Below, in pieces: positions 31,828 through 40,161 of a DNA stretch of 64,000 nt. Position numbers and translations under genes: made by a program. Under the pieces are notes generated by a model, which worked only from the letters and a program-made list of their open reading frames with translations, searched no databases and was not told where the DNA came from. The stretch's first letter is position 1; every line of letters begins with the position of its first letter. This DNA comes from JAZREA01 sp045660545 (GTDB lineage: Bacteria; Bacillota; Clostridia; Monoglobales; Firm-18), in NCBI GenBank assembly GCA_045660545.1, contig JAZREA010000002.1, forward strand, positions 124,001 to 188,000. Reading direction: 5' to 3'.

Positions 31828-32766
31828 TTATATGCCGTACTTTTTTGATATCCTCTCTAATTTTTCCAGGAAAGGCTCCGCAATAAACCATAAAAAGAAC
31901 GAGGTAGAAGCAGCGTGGATTAGGTCAAACGGCACACCTAAAACAATTGCAGATAATATCATAGCGATATTCGGGTTTGCCTGGTACATAAGCACTCCCG
32001 ACGCGTTCATAAGACTGCCGTATATTATAATTACAGCCAGCCCGCCGAATATCGAAAGCTCAGCACGTCGCTTTTTTAAAATCCCCTTGTTAAATACAAT
32101 CCCTGCTAAAAATCCGATAATCCCAAAGGCGAACATCTGCCACGGAGTCCACGCACCCTGGCCGAAGAACATGTTTGAAACAAAGGCAGACACCGCCCCG
32201 ACCAAAAATCCTGTTTCCGCACCAAACGCCACGCCTGCGATAATAACTATTGCCGCCATCGGCTTAAATTGCGGAATCATGTAAAGCACAGTCCTCCCCG
32301 CCACCGTGATTGCGCATAGTACGCTTATTATAATCAGCTCTTTCGCCTGTGGCTTTTTGGATTCAAACCTGATAAAGAAGGGTAGTAGCGTTTCAACAAT
32401 TATCAGTATGCTTATAAAGAAGTATTTTCTGTCTCCCAAAAAGTACATGCCGATAAATATTGTAATCGGAACAGCGACCAAAACCGCCAGAGCAGAAGCA
32501 ATAGTCCTTTTGCTAAGCTTTTTTTGTGCAGCGGAGTTTTGTACTTCCCTTTTTTTGAGGGGCCACGCAGTAATCAGACTGTGTAGAGCAAAAAATGCCA
32601 GTATAAGCTCCAGCCCCTGCACTATTATAGTGCCCGTTCCCTCGTACTTTTGGTGGAAAAAGCATATAACCCCCAAAAGAATTAAAACATATATTATCGC
32701 TGCTGCAATTTTCCCTTTGTTTACTTCCCTCTTGTTTTTGCAAGAGGGATTTTTTTCTTTGTCCAT
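31828..32766 (-). CDS. ECF transporter substrate-binding (S) component, probably for cobalamin
   Basis: 312 residues, polytopic. The C-terminal 190 residues match ECF S components (KPMAAIVIIAGVAFGAETGFLVGAVSAFVSNMFFGQGAWTPWQM pattern, here noted as AFGAETGFLVGA near 190-200). The N-terminal 100 residues add two or three further membrane segments. ATG 32766 has AAGGAGG upstream and sits one base after the ATPase stop. Last gene of the ecfT-ecfAA-S operon under a cobalamin riboswitch, so vitamin B12 or a precursor is the likely substrate. Confidence 0.82.
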   Translation of the reverse strand: MDKEKNPSCKNKREVNKGKIAAAIIYVLILLGVICFFHQKYEGTGTIIVQGLELILAFFALHSLITAWPLKKREVQNSAAQKKLSKRTIASALAVLVAVPITIFIGMYFLGDRKYFFISILIIVETLLPFFIRFESKKPQAKELIIISVLCAITVAGRTVLYMIPQFKPMAAIVIIAGVAFGAETGFLVGAVSAFVSNMFFGQGAWTPWQMFAFGIIGFLAGIVFNKGILKKRRAELSIFGGLAVIIIYGSLMNASGVLMYQANPNIAMILSAIVLGVPFDLIHAASTSFFLWFIAEPFLEKLERISKKYGI

Positions 32767-32767
32767 T

Positions 32768-34384
32768 TTAGTTATCCTCCTTACAAGCATTTGTTATGTC
32801 CCCAATTGTTATAGCGCCCGGCAAAACGTCCCTTGCAATACGGCTTGCCGCAGTAGTGTAAAATCGGTTGTTTTTAAAAAGTTCTCTCGGCGGGCCCTCG
32901 CTTACGATTTCGCCGTTGAACATCACCGCGCACCTGTCTGCGTATTCGGCACAAAACTCAATATCGTGAGAAACCATTAAAATAGCAATCCCCTCACTTT
33001 TCAGCTGGTTAAGTATACCTGCAAATTCCGACTTAAATGTGGAGTCAAAGCCCTTTGTAGGCTCGTCTAAAAGCAAAATCTTTGGCCTTAAAAGCAGTAT
33101 TTTTGCAAGCGCCGCCCTTTGCTGCTCCCCGCCCGAAAGGTCGTATGGGTGCCTGTCCCCAAGGTGGGTAATGCGGCATAGCGCCATTATGCTTTCCACC
33201 TCTTTTTCGGTTGTGCCATGCGTGTCCAAAAGGTCTTCCACCACAGTTTTTTTAACAAACATCGCCTGCGGGTTTTGCGGAAGAATCGCGACTGCCTCGC
33301 TCTCGTGTTTAAATATCTTTACCTTCCCCCGAGTCGGTGCAATAACCCCGCCCAATATCGATACGGCAGTACTTTTTCCGGTTCCGTTGCCGCCTAAAAG
33401 CGCGTATATCTCTCCACAATGTAGCTTTAATGACAGATTTTTCACAGCGTACGGCGCGTCCTTTTCGTATTTGTAAAATACGTCCTCCACACTCGCCGCT
33501 ACCTCTCCCCGGGCGGAATTGTTTTCACTCTCAGGAATGCTTTTTAACTTGTTTTTACTTGCGTATTCAATCAGCCATCTTCTGCCCTCCGCCACGCTTA
33601 TTGGCATTTTTTGGTCGTTTGGTACGCTTTCGTAAATTTGTATTGCTGCGGGTAAGGAATAGAATATGTCGTGTTTTTTTCTCTTTAATATTTTACCCAC
33701 CTCGTAGGGAGTCGAGTCGGCGATTATTTCGCCCTTGTCCAACACCACGACTCTGTTTGATGCGGCATATGCCCCTTCCAGACGGTGCTCACAAAGTATA
33801 ATCGTAGTCCCAAGCTCTCTGTTAATCTTGTACAGAGCGTTTAGAAAGTCCTCGGCGGCAATAGGGTCCAGCCTGCTTGTAGGCTCGTCGAGGAGTAAGA
33901 CTTTTGGCTGCATCACCATCACAGATGCAAGGACTAAAAGCTGCTTTTGCCCACCCGAGAGCTCGGACACTTTTTTGTAAAACCAGTTTTGAATCCCAAA
34001 GAACGAAGCAATCTCCGCCACCCTGACTCGCATTTCGCTGTTTTTAACTCCCAGATTTTCCAGGCCAAATGCAATTTCGTGCCACACTCTGTCGGTTACA
34101 ATCTGGTTGTCGGGCGACTGCGATACAATACCAATGTTTTTGGCATGCTCGGCAGGAGATAGTTTTGCAATATCGACACCGCCGAAATATATTTCTCCCT
34201 CTTTAATCGCACTGTTTTCGTCCGTTTGCTTTAACGTGCGAAGTAAGGTGGTCTTTCCGCATCCCGACTTTCCGCATACGCATACAAAGTCGCCGTCGCT
34301 TATTTTAAGGTTTATGTTTTTTAAGGCTTTTTCCTCCTGCCCGGGATAAGTGAAGGAAAGGTTGTTTATATTAATTATCTCCAT
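32768..34384 (-). CDS. ECF transporter ATPase, two ABC domains fused
   Basis: 538 residues. Two complete ATP-binding domains: Walker A GKSGCGKTT at 38-46 with signature LSGGQKQ and Walker B VLLLDEPT; second Walker A GGNGTGKST with LSGGEQQR and ILLLDEPT. Each ends in a typical His switch (LCEHR, VSHD). This is EcfA and EcfA' in one chain. ATG 34384 has GGGAGG upstream and overlaps the ecfT end by 10 bases. Confidence 0.92.
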   Translation of the reverse strand: MEIININNLSFTYPGQEEKALKNINLKISDGDFVCVCGKSGCGKTTLLRTLKQTDENSAIKEGEIYFGGVDIAKLSPAEHAKNIGIVSQSPDNQIVTDRVWHEIAFGLENLGVKNSEMRVRVAEIASFFGIQNWFYKKVSELSGGQKQLLVLASVMVMQPKVLLLDEPTSRLDPIAAEDFLNALYKINRELGTTIILCEHRLEGAYAASNRVVVLDKGEIIADSTPYEVGKILKRKKHDIFYSLPAAIQIYESVPNDQKMPISVAEGRRWLIEYASKNKLKSIPESENNSARGEVAASVEDVFYKYEKDAPYAVKNLSLKLHCGEIYALLGGNGTGKSTAVSILGGVIAPTRGKVKIFKHESEAVAILPQNPQAMFVKKTVVEDLLDTHGTTEKEVESIMALCRITHLGDRHPYDLSGGEQQRAALAKILLLRPKILLLDEPTKGFDSTFKSEFAGILNQLKSEGIAILMVSHDIEFCAEYADRCAVMFNGEIVSEGPPRELFKNNRFYTTAASRIARDVLPGAITIGDITNACKEDN

Positions 34385-35262
34385 TTTATTGCCTCCCATA
34401 TCTCAATCGCTGTCGGCATAGCTAAAAGTGCAAAGTATGCAATGAAAACACTTGCCTCGTACGCGCCTACGTCTTTGTACTCAATGGTCGGGAAATAGCT
34501 AAAACCCATACCGCCAAACATAAGTGAAACCAAAATATATATTACGATAATGATAATCATTATCAATATTATCTTGTCCCTAAGTTCAAATTTGTATATA
34601 GAGTAAAAAGCCCTTTTTTCGGTTCCGTAGCCTCTGTTTTTCATGCTGTCGGCTGTGTCCATAGCTCCCTCCAACGACCACGTCAGCATAATAGATAGTA
34701 TGTCCACCGCGCTTGTTAACCTGTTTTTCAGTTTGCCCTCAAAAACGTCTTTCCCCAGCCCCTTTTGTACCTTTATAACCTCCGTCAGCTGTTCTTTAAA
34801 CCTCGGTACAAACCTCAGAGTCATAGAAAGTACCAGCGAAAAGGAAGGAGCAGTTTTCCCAAATAGGTAAACAATCTTGTCGGTTGTTATTATTTCGTTA
34901 AAGCACGAAAACCAGCACACCGCCGCGGCCAACATCGTTCCTGCCGCAAGACCGTATAATAACGCCTCCATCGTAATTGGGCTTTTGTTTGGAAGATATG
35001 CTATAACAGTCTCTCCGCTGTGGTTAAATATAGGGTTAATCAGCGTAGTAACTGCAATTACAGGCAATAAAAACATAAAGCTTTTCCATACAGCCTTCAT
35101 TCCGCGTAGCAGTATAAGGTATGCGGTCGCACAAACGATAGAGATAATTAGCGAAACAGGATGAACAAAAAACATCGAAAAGGCAATTACCGCCAAAAAG
35201 TATATAAAGTTTACAACAGGATGAAACCGCTTGAATTCTTTAAAACTTCCTTCCTCGTACAT
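34375..35262 (-). CDS. ecfT: ECF transporter transmembrane component EcfT
   Basis: 295 residues, about six membrane segments, with coupling-helix regions including SLVLSMTLRFVPRFKEQ and SMKNRGYGTEKR (the conserved Arg-Gly signature of EcfT). It links the ATPase to the S component. AGGAGG before the ATG at 35262. First gene of the operon below the riboswitch. Confidence 0.88.
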   Translation of the reverse strand: MYEEGSFKEFKRFHPVVNFIYFLAVIAFSMFFVHPVSLIISIVCATAYLILLRGMKAVWKSFMFLLPVIAVTTLINPIFNHSGETVIAYLPNKSPITMEALLYGLAAGTMLAAAVCWFSCFNEIITTDKIVYLFGKTAPSFSLVLSMTLRFVPRFKEQLTEVIKVQKGLGKDVFEGKLKNRLTSAVDILSIMLTWSLEGAMDTADSMKNRGYGTEKRAFYSIYKFELRDKIILIMIIIIVIYILVSLMFGGMGFSYFPTIEYKDVGAYEASVFIAYFALLAMPTAIEIWEAIKWR

Positions 35263-35292
35263 AGCGCCTCCTAAACAGGGTTGAAATTTGTT

Positions 35293-35335
35293 AAAAAAAA
35301 GACCGTAGCCTAATGCAAAGCATTATGCCACAGCC
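35293..35335 (-). terminator. Riboswitch expression-platform terminator
   Basis: On the minus strand a stem of about 16 bp (35335-35320 with 35316-35301, loop TTT, one A-G mismatch) is followed by eight T, between the aptamer and ecfT. Confidence 0.8.
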
Positions 35336-35411
35336 GTTTTGTCAGCATATAAAACGGGACTATTCCCGTAAGTATTGTAAAACAAGGCCAAATTACCGTA
35401 GCCCGTTTTAA

Positions 35412-35581
35412 TCATTTAAGCATGTCTCCCGACTCACACCTCATCATCCTGCCTTAGCCTTCTCACCCAAAGGGCAATGGCGTTTTTAAAAAAGGAGGAC
35501 TTCGTGTTCACGGTGGCGGCACCGCTCGCGAATCTCACGCGATTCCATCTTAGCCGACTGTAAATACAGGCGGAACTTAAA
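35412..35581 (-). promoter_or_regulatory. Cobalamin riboswitch
   Basis: Minus strand. Conserved core GGTGCCGCCACCGTGA (35523-35508) and the 3' element GTCGGGAGACATGC (35433-35420) match the adenosylcobalamin aptamer. A terminator follows, so cobalamin should lower transcription of the ECF transporter. Confidence 0.88.
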
Positions 35582-35614
35582 TCATTATATATATTTTATT
35601 AGATTACAAAATTA

Positions 35615-35643
35615 ATTATACTATTTTTAAGGCCAAAAGTCAA
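35615..35643 (-). promoter_or_regulatory. Promoter of the riboswitch-ecf operon
   Basis: Minus strand: TTGACT (35643-35638), 17-base spacer, TATAAT (35620-35615). Confidence 0.8.
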
Positions 35644-35719
35644 TAAAACAAACCTTTCACATGTCCTTATCATTTTACATAATATGTAGTGTAAGAATAA
35701 GTATGCGGAGGTGAGTTTG

Positions 35720-35797
35720 TTGCGTAGTAACTGTAATGGACAAAATTCCAACATTTTGTTTTTTATAATAATATTCCTGTTGCTTTTTTATGACTGA
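35720..35797 (+). CDS. 25-residue hydrophobic peptide gene
   Basis: TTG start with GGAGGTGA five bases upstream and a short frame ending TGA at 35797. The product has a polar Asn-rich head (RSNCNGQNSN) and one membrane segment (ILFFIIIFLLLF). This is the layout of YjcZ-like small spore membrane proteins. It was found by ribosome site and composition; no homology search was possible. Confidence 0.5.
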   Translation: MRSNCNGQNSNILFFIIIFLLLFYD

Positions 35798-35820
35798 TAT
35801 TTAGAATATTTTAAAATAAT

Positions 35821-35853
35821 AAGCCATACTTTTTAATATGGCTTTTAATTTTT
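35821..35853 (+). terminator. Terminator before the 35865 gene
   Basis: AAGCCATA (35821-35828) with TATGGCTT (35837-35844), followed by TTAATTTTT. Confidence 0.7.
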
Positions 35854-35864
35854 GGGGAGGAAAT

Positions 35865-36110
35865 ATGGATATAAATGAATTTGTAAAAGGCATCAACGAC
35901 CCGCGTCTCATGTCAGCAGTAAAGCGCCTTGGAGCGACTCCGGAGGGCCAAAGACTTTTAAACAGTATAACCGAGCAGGATAGACAAAGGCTCTTAAAGC
36001 AGCTTGGGGGCTTAAGCGCAAACGGTATAACAAACGAGCTGTTGCTTCAACAGTTAAATAACAATCCCGATATCTTAAATAAGCTAAGCAGTTTTTTGAA
36101 CAAGAGGTGA
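35865..36110 (+). CDS. Small protein, unknown (possible sporulation gene)
   Basis: 81 residues, helical, Gln/Leu/Asn-rich (QQLNNNPDILNKLSSFL). GGGGAGG before the ATG. I do not recognise the family. It forms a three-gene run with the next two, close behind a YjcZ-like peptide gene, which hints at a spore function. Confidence 0.6.
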   Translation: MDINEFVKGINDPRLMSAVKRLGATPEGQRLLNSITEQDRQRLLKQLGGLSANGITNELLLQQLNNNPDILNKLSSFLNKR

Positions 36111-36117
36111 TTTTTCC

Positions 36118-36450
36118 ATGCAGGATAACATAACAAATGCCATAAACCAGCTTCAAAGCATGCTCTCGTCAGAGGGAGGGAAAAAGGAACTCGAAAATAT
36201 GATAAACTCCTTTGGCGCTGCCCCTGCCGACTCTGTGCCCACAGGCGATATGGGGCTTTTGGGCGCGGAAAATATCATGAAGATGAAGAGTGCGATAGAC
36301 ACTTTGCAAAGGCACGACGACCCGAGGAGTCAGCTGCTGCTTGCGTTAAAGCCGTACCTCAGTAACGCCCGCGGCGCAAGAATCGACACAGCAATAATGC
36401 TTCTTAGCCTTGGCAAGCTTCCGTCAATTATGAAAATAATGCGAGGATAG
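36118..36450 (+). CDS. Small soluble protein, unknown (possible sporulation gene)
   Basis: 110 residues, helical, Met-rich, with a C-terminal RSQLLLALKPYLSNARGARIDTAI segment (arginine-rich, about 70-95). The start lies 8 bases after the previous stop with AGAGGTGA inside the previous coding end. Similar short proteins with a PYLxxxRxxxID pattern occur in clostridial spore clusters, but I cannot name it. Confidence 0.6.
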   Translation: MQDNITNAINQLQSMLSSEGGKKELENMINSFGAAPADSVPTGDMGLLGAENIMKMKSAIDTLQRHDDPRSQLLLALKPYLSNARGARIDTAIMLLSLGKLPSIMKIMRG

Positions 36451-36461
36451 AGGTGACCTAG

Positions 36462-36752
36462 TTGGTATATAAAAGATATCAAAGCCCGTTCGAAAGTACA
36501 AAAGAAGAATTCATAAATCCTTCTGTATCGCCGCCGGAACCCTGTGCGGAGCAAGAGCACATTTTTCCGCCTGACAAAAATCGTAATACACCTCCCGCCT
36601 CGCTTGGCTTTTTAGACAGCCTCGCGAGTGATGACATCATCTTAATCGGTCTGATCATAATCCTTCTTGCAGAGAACAAGGAAAACCGGGACGTCCCGCT
36701 TATACTTACGCTCGGTTTTTTGTTTTTGGTACAGTACATAGATGCAGATTAG
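36462..36752 (+). CDS. Small membrane protein, unknown (possible sporulation gene)
   Basis: 96 residues from a TTG start with AGAGGTGA upstream. Pro/Glu-rich N-terminal half and a C-terminal pair of short hydrophobic stretches (DDIILIGLIIILLAENKENRDVPLILTLGFLFL pattern; landmarks IILIGLIIILL and LTLGFLFL). The C-terminal shape is typical of small spore-membrane proteins of Clostridia. Operon with the two genes upstream. Confidence 0.6.
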   Translation: MVYKRYQSPFESTKEEFINPSVSPPEPCAEQEHIFPPDKNRNTPPASLGFLDSLASDDIILIGLIIILLAENKENRDVPLILTLGFLFLVQYIDAD

Positions 36753-36815
36753 TTGTTTTTTTACAAAAATGGTGTTATACTAATACACGAAAGATAAAAT
36801 TAAAAGAGGTAGTTT

Positions 36816-37760
36816 ATGGAAAAAATTTTGTTGGTCTTTACAGGAGGTACAATAGGTACAGTTTCTTCGGATAACGTAAGACGCCTTGCGCCCGATACGG
36901 CTCGCAGGCTCGTTGTCGATAATTTTGCACGTGGCAATAGCCCCTTTGCGCCTCTGGCTTACGAAATTTTCGAAGAAGCACAGCCCATAAATATTTTAAG
37001 CGAAAATATGGACAAGCCTACGCTCAATAGCCTCGTCTCCTTTTTTAAGGGCGTGGATTTTAAAAGTTATAAGGGCGTAATAGTCCTTCACGGCACAGAC
37101 ACCCTGGCGTATAGCTGTGCTTTTGTTTCGCTCCTTTTGGGCGCAGACTGCCTGCCTGTTTTGTTCGTTTCGTCCAACGCTCCGCTTAATAACCCCACGT
37201 CCAACGGGGACGAAAATTTTGCCCGCGCGGTAGAGTGTATTTTAAACGGGGAAGTAAAGTGCGGAGTCTATGCGGTGTATAAAAATATAAGCGATAATAA
37301 AATGCGCCTTTATAAAGGCGACGAGATTATGCAGTCCCCGTCGTTTACTGACGACTTTTACTCAGTAGAGCTTTTTTGTAAGCCGCATCGTCCGCTGATT
37401 AAAAAGATTGATTCTATAACGGCAGACATCCTATGTATAAATCCGTACGTCGGAATCAATTACGACGCCTATGATGTTACAAAGTTTGGCGCAGTTTTGC
37501 ACACCACATACCATTCTGGAACTCTTGAGAGTAATTCGTTTAAATCCTTTGTCAATCGTTGTGCGAAGAATGGGGTTTTGGTGTACGTGTGGGTTTGCAG
37601 AAGGGGTGAGGAGGAAATATATAGCTCCACCGCCTCCATTAATTCTGAAAACGTGGTGTTTTTAAAGGATATGACCGCGGAGACTGCGTACTGTAAGCTG
37701 CTTTTGGCCTACTCTTTGTATAGCGGGGATGACGCAGTGGATTTTATGTTAAACTCCTGA
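36816..37760 (+). CDS. ansA: L-asparaginase, type I
   Basis: 314 residues; hydrolyses asparagine to aspartate and ammonia. Catalytic threonine motifs TGGTIG (9-14) and VLHGTDTLAYS (about 89-99) with the conserved Lys-Asp region present. No signal peptide, so cytoplasmic. AGAGGT ribosome site; own terminator. Confidence 0.92.
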   Translation: MEKILLVFTGGTIGTVSSDNVRRLAPDTARRLVVDNFARGNSPFAPLAYEIFEEAQPINILSENMDKPTLNSLVSFFKGVDFKSYKGVIVLHGTDTLAYSCAFVSLLLGADCLPVLFVSSNAPLNNPTSNGDENFARAVECILNGEVKCGVYAVYKNISDNKMRLYKGDEIMQSPSFTDDFYSVELFCKPHRPLIKKIDSITADILCINPYVGINYDAYDVTKFGAVLHTTYHSGTLESNSFKSFVNRCAKNGVLVYVWVCRRGEEEIYSSTASINSENVVFLKDMTAETAYCKLLLAYSLYSGDDAVDFMLNS

Positions 37761-37765
37761 TTTTT

Positions 37766-37806
37766 GGCTTTCGCACCGATTAAAGTGCGAAGGCCTTTCT
37801 TTTTTT
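37766..37806 (+). terminator. Terminator after ansA
   Basis: GGCTTTCGCAC pairs with GTGCGAAGGCC, then TTTCTTTTTTT. Confidence 0.8.
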
Positions 37807-37876
37807 CGCCACAATTCACTTTTCTTTTTTTACAAGATGTGGTACAATGTATGTATAAGAAAAAAGGAGAGTAACC

Positions 37877-38392
37877 ATGTACCTTGACGACGTTCAGACA
37901 AGATTAATTATTTTATATACGCTAAAATGCTTTAAAATTTCCATGAGCGAGGGCGACCTTCATAAAGCGCTTGTGTGGAGCGAGGTTTTAGACTACTTTA
38001 CGATGATGGACTTTTTGCTCGATACGCAAAAGCTTGGCCTTGTGTCCACCGTTACCATCGAGGGCACCTTGCGCTATGACATAACTAAAAAGGGGCACGA
38101 AACGCTGGAAATGTTTTTGGACAAAATTCCTAAAAGTATTCGTGACAAAGTCTACGACCTTGCCGAGGCGGAGCTTTATAAGATGGCGCGCGGCCGCGAG
38201 ATTGTTGCGGACATAGAGCCGCTTGACGAGCGCAAGTTTTTGGCAAAGTGCGGCATCTACGAGTTCGGCGTTCCGCTTATGGAGCTTCGGATTTTTGCAG
38301 GCACACGTAAAAACGCTTTGGAAATAACCAAAAAGTTCGAAGAAAACGCCGCCACGTTGTATAAAAACGTTTTAGACACAATAGTCGAATAG
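37877..38392 (+). CDS. DUF4364 winged-helix protein
   Basis: 171 residues. N-terminal winged-helix (RLIILYTLKCFKISMSEGDL, LLDTQKLGLVSTVTIEGTLRYDITKKGHETLE) and a C-terminal alpha/beta domain. Matches DUF4364, a clostridial family often near cell-wall or division genes; the role is unknown. AAAAGGAGAG ribosome site. Confidence 0.85.
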   Translation: MYLDDVQTRLIILYTLKCFKISMSEGDLHKALVWSEVLDYFTMMDFLLDTQKLGLVSTVTIEGTLRYDITKKGHETLEMFLDKIPKSIRDKVYDLAEAELYKMARGREIVADIEPLDERKFLAKCGIYEFGVPLMELRIFAGTRKNALEITKKFEENAATLYKNVLDTIVE

Positions 38393-38426
38393 TCCCTTTT
38401 AGTATCAATCGGACAAAGGAGACGCT

Positions 38427-39086
38427 ATGTTAAAAATATATGCGCTTAACATAAACTTCTTAAAAGATGAAGAGATGTATAAAAAGGCTCTTTCCATACT
38501 GCCCGTACATAGACTTCGCGCTTTGGAGCGGATTACCCACGACCAAACGAGGCTTTTGTCTGTCGGGTCAGGACTGCTTTTAAAATACGGGTTTTTAAAG
38601 TATGGCCTTGATGTGAATAAATTCCGCTTTGCGAAAACCGATAACGGCAAGCCGTATGTAGCAGAGTCAGACGCTCCCCACTTTAATATCTCCCATAGCG
38701 GCGACTACGCCGTCTGCGCCTTTTCGGATTATGATGTAGGGGTAGATGTCCAAAGGGTAGTTCCTGTTTCTAAAAAGCTCTTGGACTACGTCTGCACAGA
38801 GGCCGAGTCTGCGTGGATTCAATCTTTTTCGCCTTCTGCACGCGACGACGCGTTTTTTCGTCTTTGGACCGCGAAGGAAAGCTTAATCAAGCTTCTTGGC
38901 GGTAGCGTCCTGAAACTTCGCGATTTAGCTCTCTCGTTTGATGGCGGCGCTTTGTCAGCCCCGGGACGAAGCGCTCACTTTTTCGAATACTCTCTCGACG
39001 GCTATAAGCTTACCGCGTGCAGCGCACAGGAAGACTTTTGCGACGGAGTAAAAATAATACAACCGGAGGATGTTTTTGATGTATAG
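38427..39086 (+). CDS. 4'-phosphopantetheinyl transferase, Sfp type
   Basis: 219 residues. Transfers phosphopantetheine from CoA to a carrier protein serine. Motifs NGKPYV, FNISHSGDYAVCAFSDYDVGVDVQ (landmark FNISHSGDY at about 90-98 and GVDVQ near 109), and WTAKESLIK (about 151-159) supply the magnesium and CoA sites. No carrier protein or NRPS/PKS gene lies nearby, so its target is elsewhere. AAGGAG ribosome site. Overlaps the next gene. Confidence 0.88.
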   Translation: MLKIYALNINFLKDEEMYKKALSILPVHRLRALERITHDQTRLLSVGSGLLLKYGFLKYGLDVNKFRFAKTDNGKPYVAESDAPHFNISHSGDYAVCAFSDYDVGVDVQRVVPVSKKLLDYVCTEAESAWIQSFSPSARDDAFFRLWTAKESLIKLLGGSVLKLRDLALSFDGGALSAPGRSAHFFEYSLDGYKLTACSAQEDFCDGVKIIQPEDVFDV

Positions 39087-39522
39087 GATTATGTTTGTCT
39101 GCCACGGCAATATCTGCCGCAGCCCGATGGCAGAGTTTGTTTTAAAGGATATGGTTATAAAGCTCGGAAGAGAGGACGATTTTGTAATTTCGTCGTCCGC
39201 CACCAGTACCGAGGAGATTTCAAACCCCGTCTACCCTCCTGCGAGGGCAGAGCTTGCGCGCCACGGCATATCCTGCGACGGTAAAAGGGCGGTTCAGCTT
39301 TCACAGGATGACTACGGAAAATACGACCTGTTTTTGTGTATGGATAGCTATAATGTCAAAAACGCCACACGCATTTTGGGTGGCGACGATAAGGTAAAGA
39401 AGCTTCTTTCCTATACAGGCAGCGACCGAGACGTTGCAGACCCGTGGTATAGCGGGGACTTTAAAAAGGCATATAGCGATATATATAACGGATGCAAAGC
39501 ACTTTTAGAGCAGATTTTATAA
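39079..39522 (+). CDS. Low-molecular-weight protein tyrosine phosphatase
   Basis: 147 residues. P-loop VCHGNICRSPMAEF (CX5RS, residues 5-18) and the general-acid DPW motif near 123. The ATG at 39079 has GGAGGATG upstream and overlaps the Sfp gene by 8 bases; an earlier ATG at 39070 lies within that site. The last codons form part of a terminator stem. Confidence 0.92.
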   Translation: MYRIMFVCHGNICRSPMAEFVLKDMVIKLGREDDFVISSSATSTEEISNPVYPPARAELARHGISCDGKRAVQLSQDDYGKYDLFLCMDSYNVKNATRILGGDDKVKKLLSYTGSDRDVADPWYSGDFKKAYSDIYNGCKALLEQIL

Positions 39523-39535
39523 TCTGCTCTTTTTT
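39507..39535 (+). terminator. Terminator overlapping the phosphatase stop codon
   Basis: AGAGCAGATT (39507-39516) pairs with AATCTGCTCT (39521-39530), then TTTTT; the TAA stop lies in the loop and stem. Confidence 0.8.
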
Positions 39536-39550
39536 GTTGTACAAAAGGGC

Positions 39551-39590
39551 ATAAAAAAAGCAAGTAATCCATATCAGGATTACTTGCTTT
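39551..39590 (-). terminator. Terminator of tRNA-Leu
   Basis: AAGCAAGTAATCC with GGATTACTTGCTT, followed on the minus strand by TTTTTTT. Confidence 0.8.
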
Positions 39591-39674
39591 GGTGCGGCAA
39601 ATGGGACTTGAACCCATACGTCGTTTGACACACGCCCCTCAAACGTGCCTGTCTGCCGATTCCAGCACTGCCGC
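39590..39674 (-). tRNA. tRNA-Leu(GAG)
   Basis: Minus strand; 85 nt with encoded CCA. Acceptor GCGGCAG pairs with TTGCCGC; anticodon loop TTGAGGG gives GAG within stem CACGT/GCGTG; T-loop GGTTCAAGTCC and the long variable arm of class II tRNAs are present. Confidence 0.93.
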
Positions 39675-39704
39675 ATATTTTAGATGTTAATGACAATATC
39701 AAAC

Positions 39705-39727
39705 CCCGGAATTTTTTAAAACCGGGG
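39705..39727. terminator. Hairpin downstream of rpsT
   Basis: CCCCGG and CCGGGG around an A/T-rich loop, following rpsT on the minus strand; T-rich flank only partial. Confidence 0.5.
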
Positions 39728-39765
39728 ACGATTGTCATTTAAAGCACTAAGCTTTTCCTCGGAAA

Positions 39766-40029
39766 TTAGGCAACCGAGTTCAAAAGTAGTGTAAGCTGCG
39801 ACTTCTTTCTAGCGCAGTTGTTCTTGTGCATTATACCTTTAGCGCAAGCCTGGTCAAGCTTTTTAACAGCCGCCTTGTACGCTTCGGTAGCTACTGCCTT
39901 GTCACCGCCTGCAACAGCTGCTTCAAACTTCTTGATGTAAGTTTTAAGCTGTGACTTAATCATAGCGTTACGAAGAGTCTTTGTTTCGATAACCTTAACT
40001 CTTTTCTTCGCTGACTTAATGTTTGGCAT
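39766..40029 (-). CDS. rpsT: 30S ribosomal protein S20
   Basis: 87 residues, highly basic helical protein binding 16S rRNA. Begins PNIKSAKKRVKVIETKTLRN and ends KSQLTLLLNSVA; full length. The ATG at 40029 has AGGAGGTG upstream. Divergent from gpr, the usual Firmicutes neighbour. Confidence 0.97.
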   Translation of the reverse strand: MPNIKSAKKRVKVIETKTLRNAMIKSQLKTYIKKFEAAVAGGDKAVATEAYKAAVKKLDQACAKGIMHKNNCARKKSQLTLLLNSVA

Positions 40030-40100
40030 ATAATAACACCTCCTGTGCACAAAGTACTTGCATATTATAGCACACATTTTTTGTAAATGCAAGAGTTTTT

Positions 40101-40130
40101 TGAATAATTTTTTACTAACGGGACAAATTA
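40101..40130 (+). promoter_or_regulatory. Candidate forespore (sigma-F/G) promoter of gpr
   Basis: TGAATA (40101-40106), 17-base spacer, CAAATTA (40124-40130). Five of seven -10 positions fit CATAnTA. gpr is a known sigma-F/G gene. Confidence 0.45.
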
Positions 40131-40161
40131 ATGAATAGACATAGATATAAGGGGTGGTTTT

